Made by a program: the position numbers and the translations under genes. The notes beneath the pieces were generated by a model. It had not been told where the DNA came from and did no database searches. It was given only the letters and a program-made list of their open reading frames with translations. Of a stretch of DNA of 64,000 bases, positions 9,296-20,212 are shown piece by piece; position 1 is the first letter of the stretch; the number at the start of each line of letters is the position of its first letter. Source of the DNA: Gracilariopsis chorda (lineage: Eukaryota; Rhodophyta; Florideophyceae; Gracilariales; Gracilariaceae); contig NBIV01000047.1 in assembly GCA_003194525.1 (NCBI GenBank), positions 278,074-342,073 of the forward strand, read 5' to 3'.

Positions 9296-10996
9296 TCACA
9301 TATACATGGCTGGCTTCTTCCTGTGAGCACCAGTGGGGAAGTGAGTTTCAAAGAAATCGTCGACGCCATCTATGCAAGTCTCCGCCGTTTCACCTCGGAA
9401 ATGAATAAAGAGCTGTTGCAATGTGGCCATGCTTCTCGCCTCGTCACCTTCCTTCCTTGACAGAACGCTCTGACTAAACCGCTTTGTAATATCCTCCGAA
9501 GTATCCGGATAGAAGTTCTTGAAGATCTGTTCTATGTGTTCTGCATTTGGCTTCTCAAAATGGAACCTTTTGTCAACACGACCACCTCTTATCAACGCTG
9601 GGTCCAGCTTTTCGATATGATTTGAGGATAGAATCGTGATGATTCCTTCGGCGGAAGTGATCCCATCAAGGGCGTTCAACAAACCAGAAAACGTTAGTGA
9701 TGCCGGGGTTTCTGACTTTCGATCCTCATTGAAGAGTGCGTCAACATCCTCCAGAACCAAAATGCCGTTTGATGGAATAGATTTCATGGCGTCTAGCATG
9801 GTCTGGTTACTGAAGTTATGGCTTGTCAGTGTGAGGAAACAGCAATCCAGACGAAACAATCCAGCCAGGACGCGAATAGTACTGGTCTTTCCAGTTCCAG
9901 GTGAGCCATAGAACAAATAGCTCCGTCGGTAAGGCAATCCATGCCTCACGTACCACTTCTTCGTCGTGGGCCTGAGAAATTTGTGCGTGTCTCGCACGAT
10001 AGTTTCCATTTGATTATTTCCAAGAATGACTGAATCTACCGGCCTTGATCTTTTCATTCCCTCATAGTCCCATGAGCAGTCCCCGCATGACTCAACCTTT
10101 AGACGGTAAACCGCAAACCGTTTGCCATCACGGCGGTTATTCTTCTTATCTTCGTACCAGTGGATAATACCTGACATGAACCTTTTGATGGCATCTTCAC
10201 CATGCGGAGTAGCTATGTGAACTTCACGATTAGGACGACCTCTTCCAGAGAAGTCCAGGCCAATTTTAATCTCATAATGATATAGGTGCAGCGTTATTTG
10301 CTCCCCTTTGTATTCCTTACTGAGCTTTGTTTCCTGCTTTGAGGATTCAGACACGGTTTGGGAACTTTTTTGGGCAGCTTCTTCCGCAGCACGGGCAAGT
10401 TTTCCTTTCACTCGTTTCTCTCCTTTCTCCTTCTTGTGCAGAGCTTCTGGTAGTATGTGAGGAGGTGGCGGCCATACAACGAGAGAGCTACCCAAGTCCA
10501 TGCGATACTTTGGCATGGATGGCCGCTTTTTTTTCGTTCGCTTCTGCAAGACACCATCGATATGCTCACTGAGGGCTTTCAAGCTCAAAGAGCTTATGTC
10601 CTCATCAGGTTCAGACTCAGCGTCAGCGGAAGTGTCTGTACTGCAACCGTCGGATTTCTTTCTGTCCTTTTCGCTGTCTTCTTCGTCACTGTCGTCGTCG
10701 TCATCATCATCATCTTCATCGCCTTCGTCGCGGTACTGGTACGGATCTGCATAAGAAATCCACAGACGGGATTTGTGCTTGAAGTTGGACGGTGTCGGGT
10801 GATATCCTGCGTACTCAGTGAGGGCTAGATAGAGGCGAGAAACTTCAGATGGCACGACAAGAGTTGCAAGCTTGTCCTCTGAGACGTCAAAGTGGTCGGC
10901 AATAATGCGCAGGTGCTCAGGGGAAATATGGCCATTCGAGGCAGCAAGCACAGGTTTTCTTGCCGGGTCTGGAAAGCTCAAGGTTTGATGCTTCAT
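9296..10996 (-). CDS. BCS1-like AAA ATPase
   Basis: A 566-residue protein from the ATG at 10996. The C-terminal half is a BCS1-type AAA+ module: LPYRRSYLFYGSPGTGKTS contains Walker A (K370), ILVLEDVDALF is Walker B (412-422), SSN is sensor 1, and DPALIRGGRVDKRFHFEKP carries the arginine-finger region, all in BCS1-family order. BCS1 proteins are oligomeric translocases of the mitochondrial inner membrane; relatives occur in other membranes. The N-terminal half is unusual, with an acidic run of about 25 mostly Asp/Glu residues (91-116) and a Lys-rich linker. The open frame continues 34 codons upstream to a TTG at 11098 with credible protein sequence (RGDFFRACFGILSH) but no ATG, so a 5' exon or an upstream frameshift is possible. 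It is convergent with the epimerase gene. Confidence 0.85.
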   Translation of the reverse strand: MKHQTLSFPDPARKPVLAASNGHISPEHLRIIADHFDVSEDKLATLVVPSEVSRLYLALTEYAGYHPTPSNFKHKSRLWISYADPYQYRDEGDEDDDDDDDDSDEEDSEKDRKKSDGCSTDTSADAESEPDEDISSLSLKALSEHIDGVLQKRTKKKRPSMPKYRMDLGSSLVVWPPPPHILPEALHKKEKGEKRVKGKLARAAEEAAQKSSQTVSESSKQETKLSKEYKGEQITLHLYHYEIKIGLDFSGRGRPNREVHIATPHGEDAIKRFMSGIIHWYEDKKNNRRDGKRFAVYRLKVESCGDCSWDYEGMKRSRPVDSVILGNNQMETIVRDTHKFLRPTTKKWYVRHGLPYRRSYLFYGSPGTGKTSTIRVLAGLFRLDCCFLTLTSHNFSNQTMLDAMKSIPSNGILVLEDVDALFNEDRKSETPASLTFSGLLNALDGITSAEGIITILSSNHIEKLDPALIRGGRVDKRFHFEKPNAEHIEQIFKNFYPDTSEDITKRFSQSVLSRKEGDEARSMATLQQLFIHFRGETAETCIDGVDDFFETHFPTGAHRKKPAMYM

Positions 10997-12786
10997 GTGG
11001 GAAAGAATACCGAAACACGCTCGGAAAAAGTCTCCGCGCGGCGTGGGTATTTGAACAAGGGTTGCTCGAGTGGATGGAGGGGGTGGATGTTGGGCCAAGA
11101 TGTCAGTGGGCTTATATTAAGTGAAGCATGCGTGGAGTCATGAACGAGTAATGACCCTAACCGTGGAATGCAATACAGGGGTGCACCGAAGGCCCTGAAT
11201 GCAGTCTGCAAGACGTGTTCAAGAGTCTTGAATCAAGACCACAGAGAATGAGCATTTTTGAGACTGCCAGGAACAGATGCAATATGGAGTGCATGCAACC
11301 TGTCACAATTGGGTTGGATGGAGCGTAATTGGAGTTCGTTTTGAGTGGGAAGGTTCAAAGACAATGGCGGCGGATTATTCCATGGGTGGACCACACCGAA
11401 TCTTGATATGCTACTGTAACCGTTCTGCATATATCTTCGTAACTTGTCGGATGGCCTCCGTTCTGCTGCTCGTCAGGGTCTTCGGCGCCAAATCTTTCTT
11501 CATTTGAAAGTTGTGTATTAGCTCATTGAGCATACTACCTGTTATAGAAGTTTCACAAGAAAAGAAGAAGCAGTTTAAAAGCTACAAGACCAAGACGTGT
11601 GCAGGCGCTGGATAGCACCAACTCTATGCTCTGTGTAGATGGAAGTTTGCTGGTTTGCAACTTCTAGCTACAGGCTGTCGTCTCTTGAACGCACATTGTT
11701 CTATTCGGGTTTCTAGCTGGTCCGAAAAGGTTGTTTTAATGTACCGTTGGTACCAAAAGGTAACGACTGGTGCCATAGCCCGTGTGCGGGAAAGTGTTCG
11801 CTGCTTCAGATCACCATGATAGACTGCGAGAGTGTAGACTACTAGAGGGGTCGCGAGGACAAAAGGAGGGCAGGGAGGCCCACTTGCTCATAGAGCTTGC
11901 GCGTCACTGGAAAACGACTGTCCAGTTGGCGTCGGAGCCGCCACGTAGATATTTGATACACTTGTATCCAATACAAACTGGATACACGTGTAATGCTCAA
12001 CGGAGTACAGAACTCTCGTGATAGTGCGCTGTCCGAGCCCCATCCGTTAAACCTAGCACCTGCACGCGCCCACGTTCGTGCCGAGCAAGAAATGACTCGA
12101 GACGTTCTTCTTCTTCTTTCTTTACGATACAACTAATGCTAGCACGTTCTTGTCAAATCAGCACGCTGATTCCTCGAGGAAATCAGAAAATGAGGCCAAC
12201 AGCACCTGCATAAAACGTACCACAAACGAAATAGAGGTCTCGTCGAGAATCCGAACTGGAGAGCATGCTTGTTTGCTCCTTCGCATGGAGTGTGGGCCTT
12301 GCAAACGCTTACCAGGGCTCACGTAAACTTGAGACTTGAGCTCTACAGCATATAGTGGGCATCCTACCGCTGTAGATACTGAAGAGTTTTTTATAGAGCT
12401 AACAACAATGCAACAAGGACAGACAAAGGTTTTACAACGCACAGCACCCATCAGCAAGAACTTCCACTCTGCAGGAGGCAATCATCTTACCTTATCTTCT
12501 CACCAATTTTGACTTCGGTACAACAGACACGAAGGATCAAGGGAAAGTTAGGTAAGGCTTTCTGCATCAAGGAATGGGCAGTATCAAATTTTTACCTTGT
12601 CCAAAATTTTGGGGTCGCGCAAGCGGCGACTCAAACGCAGAGACAGCTGCTGATTCAAACTGTCAGATTATTTCTTGAATGTTGTGCGTGCAAAGTATCC
12701 CACTCAAGCTGATTTGTCCATTTTGCATTACCTGCCCAGTGAGCCATCGAAAACTGCAAACCACTGCTAGTGCCTATCTGACCAGC

Positions 12787-12802
12787 GACCTCATATGAGG
12801 TC
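12787..12802. repeat. 16-bp perfect palindrome
   Basis: GACCTCATATGAGGTC reads the same on both strands. The identical core recurs 314 bases downstream inside a longer palindrome. Function unknown. Confidence 0.8.
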
Positions 12803-13094
12803 AATTTTAATTACTCTAGAACTTTATCAAAACCTTAAAACTTTTCCAAAAACTTTTTCGCTTTGATCTTCTCGTCATGTCTTTTACGCCGGCAGCGCCG
12901 AATCATGTCCACAACACATCACCAACAGTTGTAGCTGTCACATCAAGCACTATCGTCAACAACATTTGTACAAAATGGCCCCATCCACAGATCTTATAGT
13001 TCAAAGAACACCTGGTCAGCCATGTTTCATGTTCGAATTTTGAAATTTAGGGCCATGCGAATCAGATTTCATTTTTTTTAATTTTGCGTGCCGT

Positions 13095-13122
13095 TGCGCT
13101 GACCTCATATGAGGTCAGCGCA
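13095..13122. repeat. 28-bp perfect palindrome sharing the same core
   Basis: The 16-bp core at 13101-13116 is extended by six complementary bases on each side, giving 28 bases of perfect dyad symmetry with no loop. It would suit a dimeric-protein site or a cruciform, but no neighbouring gene supports a regulatory role. Confidence 0.8.
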
Positions 13123-13587
13123 CCGGTCCGATAGAAACTAGGTATTTCATAAGTTTAGACCGCAAATCCGTGCAGTGGTCATGTGATTTTTATTTTGAAC
13201 CATGTCATGGTAAGTTTCACAAACCTAAAAGTCAAAAACATAAGACGTCATTCTCCTCATTGGCCCTAGAAACTAAAATCTAGTATTCTCTGCGGATTGA
13301 CCAGTAGCCCGTGTTATAGTTTGCACTACAAAATACTGTCAAGCGTATGACCACCTACACACTCCTCTACCATCTTTATTTGTACTACAACCTTTCTTAA
13401 ATTCTGCAACGTTTTCTTCTTCTTTCTTGACGATTTTTCTACTGCACGTCATGGATTGCAGGTGAATTTGGCATAGTTAGCACTATACATGGCACCAATT
13501 GGGCATACCACACTCTGTCCTATAGCTAGCAGAATTCAGATGGTGCACCCGCCCTCATCATGAGGTCCAGCGAGCATAACATACTGG

Positions 13588-13784
13588 AAGCCATGTTTTG
13601 TAATTGAAGGTGGCATAACTGGCCCTCCTCGTGGCACCGAGTCCATAATGCCCACTTGGTGCCACAGCGAACACAGCAGAGGTGGTTTAAGGGCCTTTGC
13701 TATGAATTTTAGCGTGTATGACCCGCTGAAAGACATGGATTGGAGTTCAAAGTGGCATAAGAAGCCCTTCTTGTGGCACCGAGT
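13588..13784. repeat. degenerate direct repeat, two copies about 141 bp apart
   Basis: Segments at about 13588-13643 and 13729-13784 share a pattern: GTGGCATAA, then GCCCT/GCCCTTC, then GTGGCACCGAGT. Spacing is about 141 bases. The similarity is partial, as in an old tandem duplication. Confidence 0.45.
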
Positions 13785-14955
13785 GGATTAGGTTGTCTTG
13801 GTGATCTTTTTGTATTTTATTCTATCTATTTATAATAGTAAAAGTATTAAATGTTTACCTAGTGGTAATGATATTGTCGTTTTTTGGGTAAACTATTGTA
13901 CAATTTGCACAAGAAGTAAACGTTACCTATTTCTTAGTATAGCAGATATGGATTGAGGTCTTACTCGCTGGTTAAATTGCTGATGGAATCCGTCAATAGC
14001 TGCTTTCTATCTTTCATTAGTTTCGCCTTCGTTTATTCGTAAGGTAACTGGATCGAACTCTGATATTAGTCCCATAAGAACTACAATGCCATTTCCACCT
14101 CCTTGTATATTTTTAACGTACCAATGGAGTTCCATGTTTTAAGATAGTCGTAGTAGCTTTGAAAGATGTTGATGAAAAGTCTCTCTGTTGGCTATTTACA
14201 TAATTAGAGAGACTCTACTTATACAATGCATTTTACGGTTCAGACTGGCAAAGTAACGAGTGTGGGCGAATATTTTGACAGTTTGAACCTTTTTCGAACC
14301 CATGTGTGAACCCTCCAGTATTTTACAACTAATTTATCTACATTTTTCTCAATCAACGGATAGATTGCTTACTGGGAGTAAATCACAGTCAAAGTAGTTC
14401 TTATTGAAAGTTTGCTACGCTTTTCTGGGAAATGTTGTCCCGGCTGGTTGGCAGATTATAATCTATTCTTACAACTTGCTTTTGACGGCAGTAATTATTT
14501 GTTAAGTCGCTTTTGGGCAGTTGTTGGCTTAGCCTAAAGAGACAGTGCTGTTTGCAATGTGTCACGGGGTTTTGCAGTCACCTAAAATGTGACATAAGGG
14601 TGACTTACACCTGCGAACCTAGGGAGGGGGTTCAATTCGGCTTGTAATCCACCATTATATGATTAAAAGCCCCGAAAGGCCCGTCAGTGGCTTTGCGCCA
14701 CGTAGCACGAGAGGCAGTGCAACGGTGCGCTCACCGGGTGTGCACCGTTACACTGAAACTGGTAACCTTACACTAGAACCCTTGTAATCACAACCTTGTT
14801 TTGGCAAAAGATGTTCAATCTTTTTAGATAGAGAACTATATGAAAGCAATTTTCGATTAAATAAGAATCTGTCTGATTCAGTCCAGAGCACGGTTATTAA
14901 TAGTTTCAGAAATCTCAAGTCACCCGGTCAGAACTACATCTCTGGCTTTTCGTAA

Positions 14956-15037
14956 GTGTGGGAGCTCACTACAAGTATAGCCAGACAAGCTCACATCAGT
15001 GTGTGGCCAGACACTTTTGTAGCTCAGTCGTTTCAGA
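14956..15037. repeat. LTR fragment A1, matching the G0 LTR outer end
   Basis: This shares GAGCTCACTACAAG, ACAAGCTCACATCAGTGT and CAGTCGTTTCA with 23552-23688, which I read as the start of the right-hand (5') LTR of the minus-strand gypsy element G0. The right copy has about 55 extra bases inside. A1 lies to the left of B1, the reverse of the order in the intact LTR, so it comes from a separate or rearranged copy. Confidence 0.65.
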
Positions 15038-15604
15038 GGTTACGGTGTTGGTATGTTCTGTCTGCCGCCCAACTCATTAGTCAAAGCCAAGCGATGTTTC
15101 TGTCCCGAAAAGAGTATTTTTCTGTTCCGCCGACAACAATTGATAGCAGTGAGAACAAAAAGAAAAACTTTCTGTTCTCTTGACGCAGATCGAGAATTGG
15201 AGAATGAGGTTTCCGGAAAGGCACAGCGATGGGCACACCCCTAGTCGGTTGCCCCCTGCCGCCGAGCCAGTGGCTCCGAAGGCGAAAGGTATTTTATTTG
15301 AACATTCTCTTTTCTACTTTCACTCTGTGTGGTTCAGAGCAGAAAACCGTTCTGGTCTGCGGTATCAGAAACCCCCAACCAATTTATTCTTTGCATACAT
15401 TTTTTGGGTAGCACCACGCATATGCGGCGGCAGAGACCCTGTGCAACATACCGCTTCAGGGAGGAGCTGCACCTCTGCCTCTGATGGATCTCCCCGGGGG
15501 AGGAACCGCTGACCGTGCGCTACGTAGCGGCTGTATACGTGAGCACTGTGTTGGTGGTTGGGGTTTTTCATCATATGAGCCCTCATTGTTGCCGCTGTAG
15601 TACA

Positions 15605-15778
15605 TGAAATCAACGTAAGTGGCTTGCCTCCTTCCCTTCGAGTGTAAGTGGGGAGGCCGGCCCTTTTATTGAGATCAGCCCCCCTCAGAGATTGCCGGGA
15701 GGCCAATCAAAATGGTTGATAAACACTGGCGTGCCATGCACGCCAGTAAAACTCCCACAGGTGAGAGCCGTGCAACAA
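15605..15778 (-). repeat. LTR fragment B1, matching the G0 LTR inner end
   Basis: This matches 23173-23348, sharing GGCCAATCAAAATGGTTGAT, CACTGGCGTG/AACTGGCGTG and CCAGTAAAA blocks. In minus orientation the fragment ends in TTTCA, like the right LTR. It may be what remains of the 3' LTR of G0. The opposite LTR end is not found to its right. Confidence 0.65.
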
Positions 15779-15999
15779 CCAGCCTCCGGAAAAGCCGCCA
15801 CGGGCAGTTACAGTAGTGCAATCTCTTTCTCCTCACTATTCTCCCTCTCACAACTACTCTTTCACGTCAAAATACAACTTGCAGGATTTTTCTTTCTCCT
15901 AGCCTCGCCTTTGCCTCCATTCCCACGCTTGCCCACTTCGCCCCTTGCGCTACTACATCCTTGATACCCAGCACTGCTTCCGCTTCCGACCCGCGTCCT

Positions 16000-16262
16000 G
16001 CACTGCCACTTTCTCCACGGAAACACTCTGTTCAAGCGTCTGCTCCGCGCCTTGCGCCCCAGCACTGCCACTTCCTCCACGAAAACACACTGCTACGGCG
16101 TTTGTTTTGAACCTTGTGCCCTGGCACTGCCACTTCCTCCACGAAAACACACTGCTACGACGTCTGTTTCGCACCTCACGCCCTGTCAATGCCACTTTCT
16201 CTACGGAAATACACTGTTACGGCGTCCGCTTCGCCCCTCGCGCCCAGGCACTGCTACTGTGC
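16000..16262. repeat. 62-bp minisatellite, about 4.2 copies
   Basis: Units start at 16000, 16062, 16124, 16186 and 16248, an exact 62-base spacing. Each begins like GCACTGCCACTTCCTCCACG and continues with a CTGCTACGGCGT-like block and a GCGCCC/GTGCCC-like end. Copies differ by several substitutions but show no length change. Because 62 is not a multiple of 3, the open frames crossing it are not real repeat proteins. Confidence 0.85.
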
Positions 16263-16478
16263 ACCCGCATCTTGGCGTCTCGTTCTTTAAGTTCTCTTCT
16301 TTCTTATTCCTCCGTGCTTGTCAACCGGAGTCAATTCCTTTGTTCGTGCAGCAACTTTGAACTCACTGTAAGCCAAATCCGTATTAATTGAGACGTACTA
16401 AGGTGGGGTTCTAGTTCTCTAGTATACTATTAACGCAAATTGACTTACGGATTCATAGTGGCAAAACATAAACCAACG

Positions 16479-16763
16479 ATGGCACTGACCCATACTGCGA
16501 CCGAGAGAACTCTTGGAGGCCAGGTTCCGGGAAAACGAATCACTACCAAAGCGGCAAAGAAAGGACCGTATAGTGTTCGCGAGATCATTCGGAAGTATTC
16601 TAGTCGATATGATGCGAACATAGTCTCCGTCCTGTTGGACAATGTAGGGCCGAGAACGTACGGTATCAGATGTTCTAACGGCGATGAGGATAGGTTCTCC
16701 AAGGACGAATTCTTTCGATTTCTCGGGTCCCATATCCTACTCTTTCTTGATGAAGGTCCATAG
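16479..16763 (+). CDS. small hypothetical protein
   Basis: An ATG frame of 94 codons giving a basic protein (GKRITTKAAKKG near residue 20) ending LGSHILLFLDEGP. No family is recognised. It lies between LTR fragments and the 3' end of gypsy element G0, so it may be part of a transposon tail or chance. Confidence 0.2.
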   Translation: MALTHTATERTLGGQVPGKRITTKAAKKGPYSVREIIRKYSSRYDANIVSVLLDNVGPRTYGIRCSNGDEDRFSKDEFFRFLGSHILLFLDEGP

Positions 16764-17542
16764 CGTGAGTATTCATTTGAAGATTTGTATCGTCTTGGGC
16801 TATTGTTATCTGTCCAAGACAATACAAATTATTCAGCACTACCAGGATGCGACTGGATGATAGAAAAGATCGTATAAAAGGACCACTGGTAATTTGGTGT
16901 CGACGCAGTCACCAAACGGGAGCACGCATGTTAGGAACAGAGGTGTAATGGTTAAGAATGGTTAGAAATCGATGGTGATGATCCGGGTTGAAGTTCGGAG
17001 CATCCATCGGGGTTTGTATAGAGGGTCTAGCCTAGTTCTATCAGTGACACTAGTCAATGAGAAATCGTCTATTTTTAACGGCATTATCCTTGATCTTCTC
17101 GTTGGCCTCCATATGTGGGTGGTTTACCAGGTTTAATGCCAGATCTAGCCGTTTGATGACTCCACAAATTCTCCAGCTGATGACTTGTTGTAGGACTTGG
17201 CAAGGAACAGCAACGTACAGGGTCTTGATCATCTGGCATAACCATGATGACATGGCACGGATTTCTCGGGGAACCTTCCAAGACCGTTTGATCATTGCTA
17301 TGCCATGTGCAATGTTTGTCAACATTGTAAGTAGTAGGCAGTGTGTATTTCGGAGCCAACTTTGTCCACGTGGTCGGTCAGGGCTTTTTGAAATAAACAT
17401 TTTGTCGTGTCATAATGACAGTATGTCACAAAAGATGTCAACTCGGCTTCGAGGCCAGGTAGGTATGTCAAATATGTAACCAATCTCTTCAGAAGATCGA
17501 GTAGAATAAAAATAAGAAAAGTAGACACGTTATAACTGATGC

Positions 17543-18010
17543 TTGAGCCAACTATACTCAAACAAAGGTAAAATAGTAACTATATCTAACACTGCGATAG
17601 ATTTTTATACTCTTCGTATCTTCGGTACTCACGGAAATCATACTCATAAGGTCTCCTCTTCTGATCGATTCAGGTTTAGAACTAACCGTCGAATCATAGC
17701 AATTTTTGCAACTGACGAGTGGTTCTCTCGCCACCCGTGGCGTTACTTAATAATGTCCACCGGATGGTCGCGTGAAGACGATCTTAATGTTCAGGGTTAC
17801 GAACTACAGGATGAGCATTCTATTCGCTTCCGGGACGAGACGACCCTTTGTTTCCCCGCAACGCTTTGTAATGGATTTTTTGCACCCCAGTCGCCCTTCT
17901 TTCATGATTACTGGGGTAAGGTCCTTAAATACCTGGAAGCATTAGAGAAATATAGGATTCCTCCCGCACGTATTACGGTCCTTCGAAATCTTCAGCAACA
18001 GCTTTCGTAG
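17543..18010 (+). CDS. hypothetical open frame, possibly partial
   Basis: An open frame of 155 codons. The only in-frame ATG is at about 17753 (MSTGWSREDD), so either the upstream part is an exon without its start or the gene is broken. The translation looks protein-like, with mixed charge and aromatic residues (FFHDYWGKVLKYLEALEKY) and no low complexity, but matches no family I know. It sits directly left of the degraded gypsy G0. Confidence 0.25.
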   Translation: MSQLYSNKGKIVTISNTAIDFYTLRIFGTHGNHTHKVSSSDRFRFRTNRRIIAIFATDEWFSRHPWRYLIMSTGWSREDDLNVQGYELQDEHSIRFRDETTLCFPATLCNGFFAPQSPFFHDYWGKVLKYLEALEKYRIPPARITVLRNLQQQLS

Positions 18011-18533
18011 AGAGATGCGATCATGGAAACAGTTCAGCTTGGTACTGCGCCTTCTCTTTGACAGATTACAAACCTTCCAGCGGGTTTCTATCTGCTAAAA
18101 CTTCGTGGTTCCGGCGGAATTTATCAAACCTTTGCGATTGATACCGATCGCAAACACATTCTGGACGGTGCTGAGGCTCACCGGCTTCAGTTATACGAGC
18201 AAGCTTTGGAAGGTTGCGTTGGTGGTGTCTCGACGTTCATGTATGTGTATTGAGATCCCGAAACTGGTTCTAACACCAAGAAGCAACTCGAAGCGCACCT
18301 GTCATCGTCACAACTATCACAGCAAGCGTCGCCGTAGGCATGCGTCACAACGTTAGGAGGAGGTTATAGTCCTCGATTAGGTTTCATCATCAAGTAATAG
18401 CTCTCCAAACCCATATGCACTGATTCAATAAACTGCGCAAGAATGCATACATGCATCTGCTTTCCAAAAGTCATATATCAAAGTTTCAGACAATATTCTT
18501 CTAATCAATTATTCATCCTTGTTCACTTTATCT

Positions 18534-19481
18534 TCAGTTCTTGAAATTTTTTGGTCTTCTCACATATGCGACAAGGCGTCGAGCGTGAGTAGAACTCCTG
18601 CTTATCTTTCCATGACTTGAAGTGAGAACATATGACGGATGCTTAGCTCTAATGATCGTACGAGGACCATAGAACTTGGACATAAACGGGGGACATTTCT
18701 TGGATTTGTTCACACTTGCTCCTCGAGCTACTAGCACTTCATTTTCTACTTCGAATTACTTATCTTAAGTAATTCGTTGAGGTCTCAGGTGCATCATAGC
18801 TCGTCTGGCTCTTTGAAGCAAAGCAGAGTCTTGTTTCACCCCACAATGTAAGATATTAGTGTGTATAACAAGGGTGAACAGATCATCTTGAGACATACGT
18901 GGGGGAACACCATATAACAATTCAAATGGAGAAGGTCCATCTCTCAGAGGACTGCGCTGGTATCCGTACAACACCTTCCACAAAACGTCGTCCTAAGGCT
19001 CGGGCCACTCTAAGATGCTCTTTGTCATAGACTTCTTTAGAATGCATATCAGTCGTTTGGATCTGCCATTTGACATTGTTGCATATGTCATCACCGTCTT
19101 CTAAGTGATTCCATGAAGTTTGTTGAATTCTGACAGAGCTTTTGCAGTAAAGCTGGTAGCATTATCTGAGATTGCGATACGAGGCTGGCCGAGTGGAGCC
19201 ACCATCTCTTCTTCTAAACACGCGATCACATCTGTGGCCGTAGATGTCGGCGTGGCATTCGCTATTTTTCAACCTGTTACATGCTCTACTCCCATGAACA
19301 TAAAGTGATTCTCCCGAACTGTCGTGGGTAAAGGTCCCGCAAATTCGATAGAAAACGTATGAAATACGCCCTTCAAGGGGTATCGGGGCATAGTTCGATA
19401 TGTTGGGATACTCTTTGCCGACTGGCACCCATCACAGCATTTCACATGCTCTGCAACATGCCGGTATACTCCACGCCACAA
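18534..19481 (-). pseudogene. gypsy G0 integrase, broken
   Basis: Several frames carry integrase pieces. Near 19470-19400 is HVAEHVKCCDGCQSA, the CX2C half of the zinc finger. Then FSIEFAGPLP has glutamate (codon 19344-19346) where the first catalytic aspartate of the D,D-35-E triad is expected. In another frame near 19170 is IAISDNATSFTAK, the second aspartate region. The end frames at 18765-18983 and 18534-18737 show SPFELLYG and KFYGPRTII...THARRLVAY, typical of the integrase C-terminal (GPY/F-like) region. Frame changes and the D-to-E change make it non-functional. Confidence 0.8.
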
Positions 19482-19490
19482 ATACCGTCC

Positions 19491-20075
19491 TTATACGAAT
19501 TTCTTGGTAGTACCAATGTCCCAGTGTCCAATGTCGTCATGAAAACTCCTTAAGATCTGCAGTCGGTTTCTTACTCTTGGTATCACTACAAACCCTTTCT
19601 TCACCCTTCGAAAGAGCCTGCCATTCCACACCATATAGATCCCTGCGTTTCTCTTACTCTTACAACGTTCGAGAGGGTCCTTATCCTTCAATGTCAATCC
19701 CAAGACGTAATTCGCTGTATCGACAAGATACTGTTCTAAGTCTTCCCATGTTGATTCTTCTGATGAAATTGTCAGTACGAAATCAGCAATCTCTTGTTCT
19801 TCGGATACTTCTATACGTGAAAAGTAGTCTACAACACGGTTACTTGCCCCCGGTCTGTACTTTATCTCAAACTCATACTCTGACAAAAAATCCATCCATA
19901 TTACAAGTCTCCCATGAATATCCCGGTTCCTACACGCATATTTCAAGGCCTGGTGATCATTAATGAGTGTGAATGGGAGAAAGGACAGCAAGTAAACACC
20001 AAACTTTTTCAATGCAAAGATTAGTGCTAATGCTTCGCGTCCGCAGGCTGAACAGCGTTTCTCAGCTGCTGTCAT
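19491..20075 (-). pseudogene. gypsy G0 RNase H and integrase N-terminal region
   Basis: An open stretch of 194 codons. GREALALIFALKKFGVYLL matches the gypsy RNase H helix with its glutamate, and FTLINDHQALKYA the following strand with the catalytic aspartate. FEIKYRPGASNRVVDYFSR is the standard RNase H end (normally ADALSR). The tail has LRSFHDDIGHWDIGTTKKF, the HH half of the integrase zinc finger, and then stops. The CC half continues in another frame below 19481. Confidence 0.8.
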
Positions 20076-20212
20076 CGTACGGCTGGCAAACTGTACGGGA
20101 TGTAGTTTGCCTTCTCTTTTCTGAGAAAGAACAGCTCCTAGCTACATAATGGATGCATCAGTTTCAACTACGAAGGGTTCATCACAGTTTGGAAATCCCA
20201 GAGCAGGGAGTT

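Larger units (their letters stand above)
10997..14955. other. AT-rich gene-free region
   Basis: Nearly 4 kb with no frame I can support. It contains two palindromes (12787-12802 and 13095-13122) and a degenerate direct repeat (13588-13784). A potential hairpin at about 14717-14753 has arms reading AACGGTGC and GCACCGTT. The composition resembles decayed repeat DNA. Confidence 0.5.

Noticed and set aside
10327-10828. Plus-strand frames opposite the BCS1-like gene
   Set aside because: Shadows; their serine/valine-rich sequence is the antisense of the acidic run.
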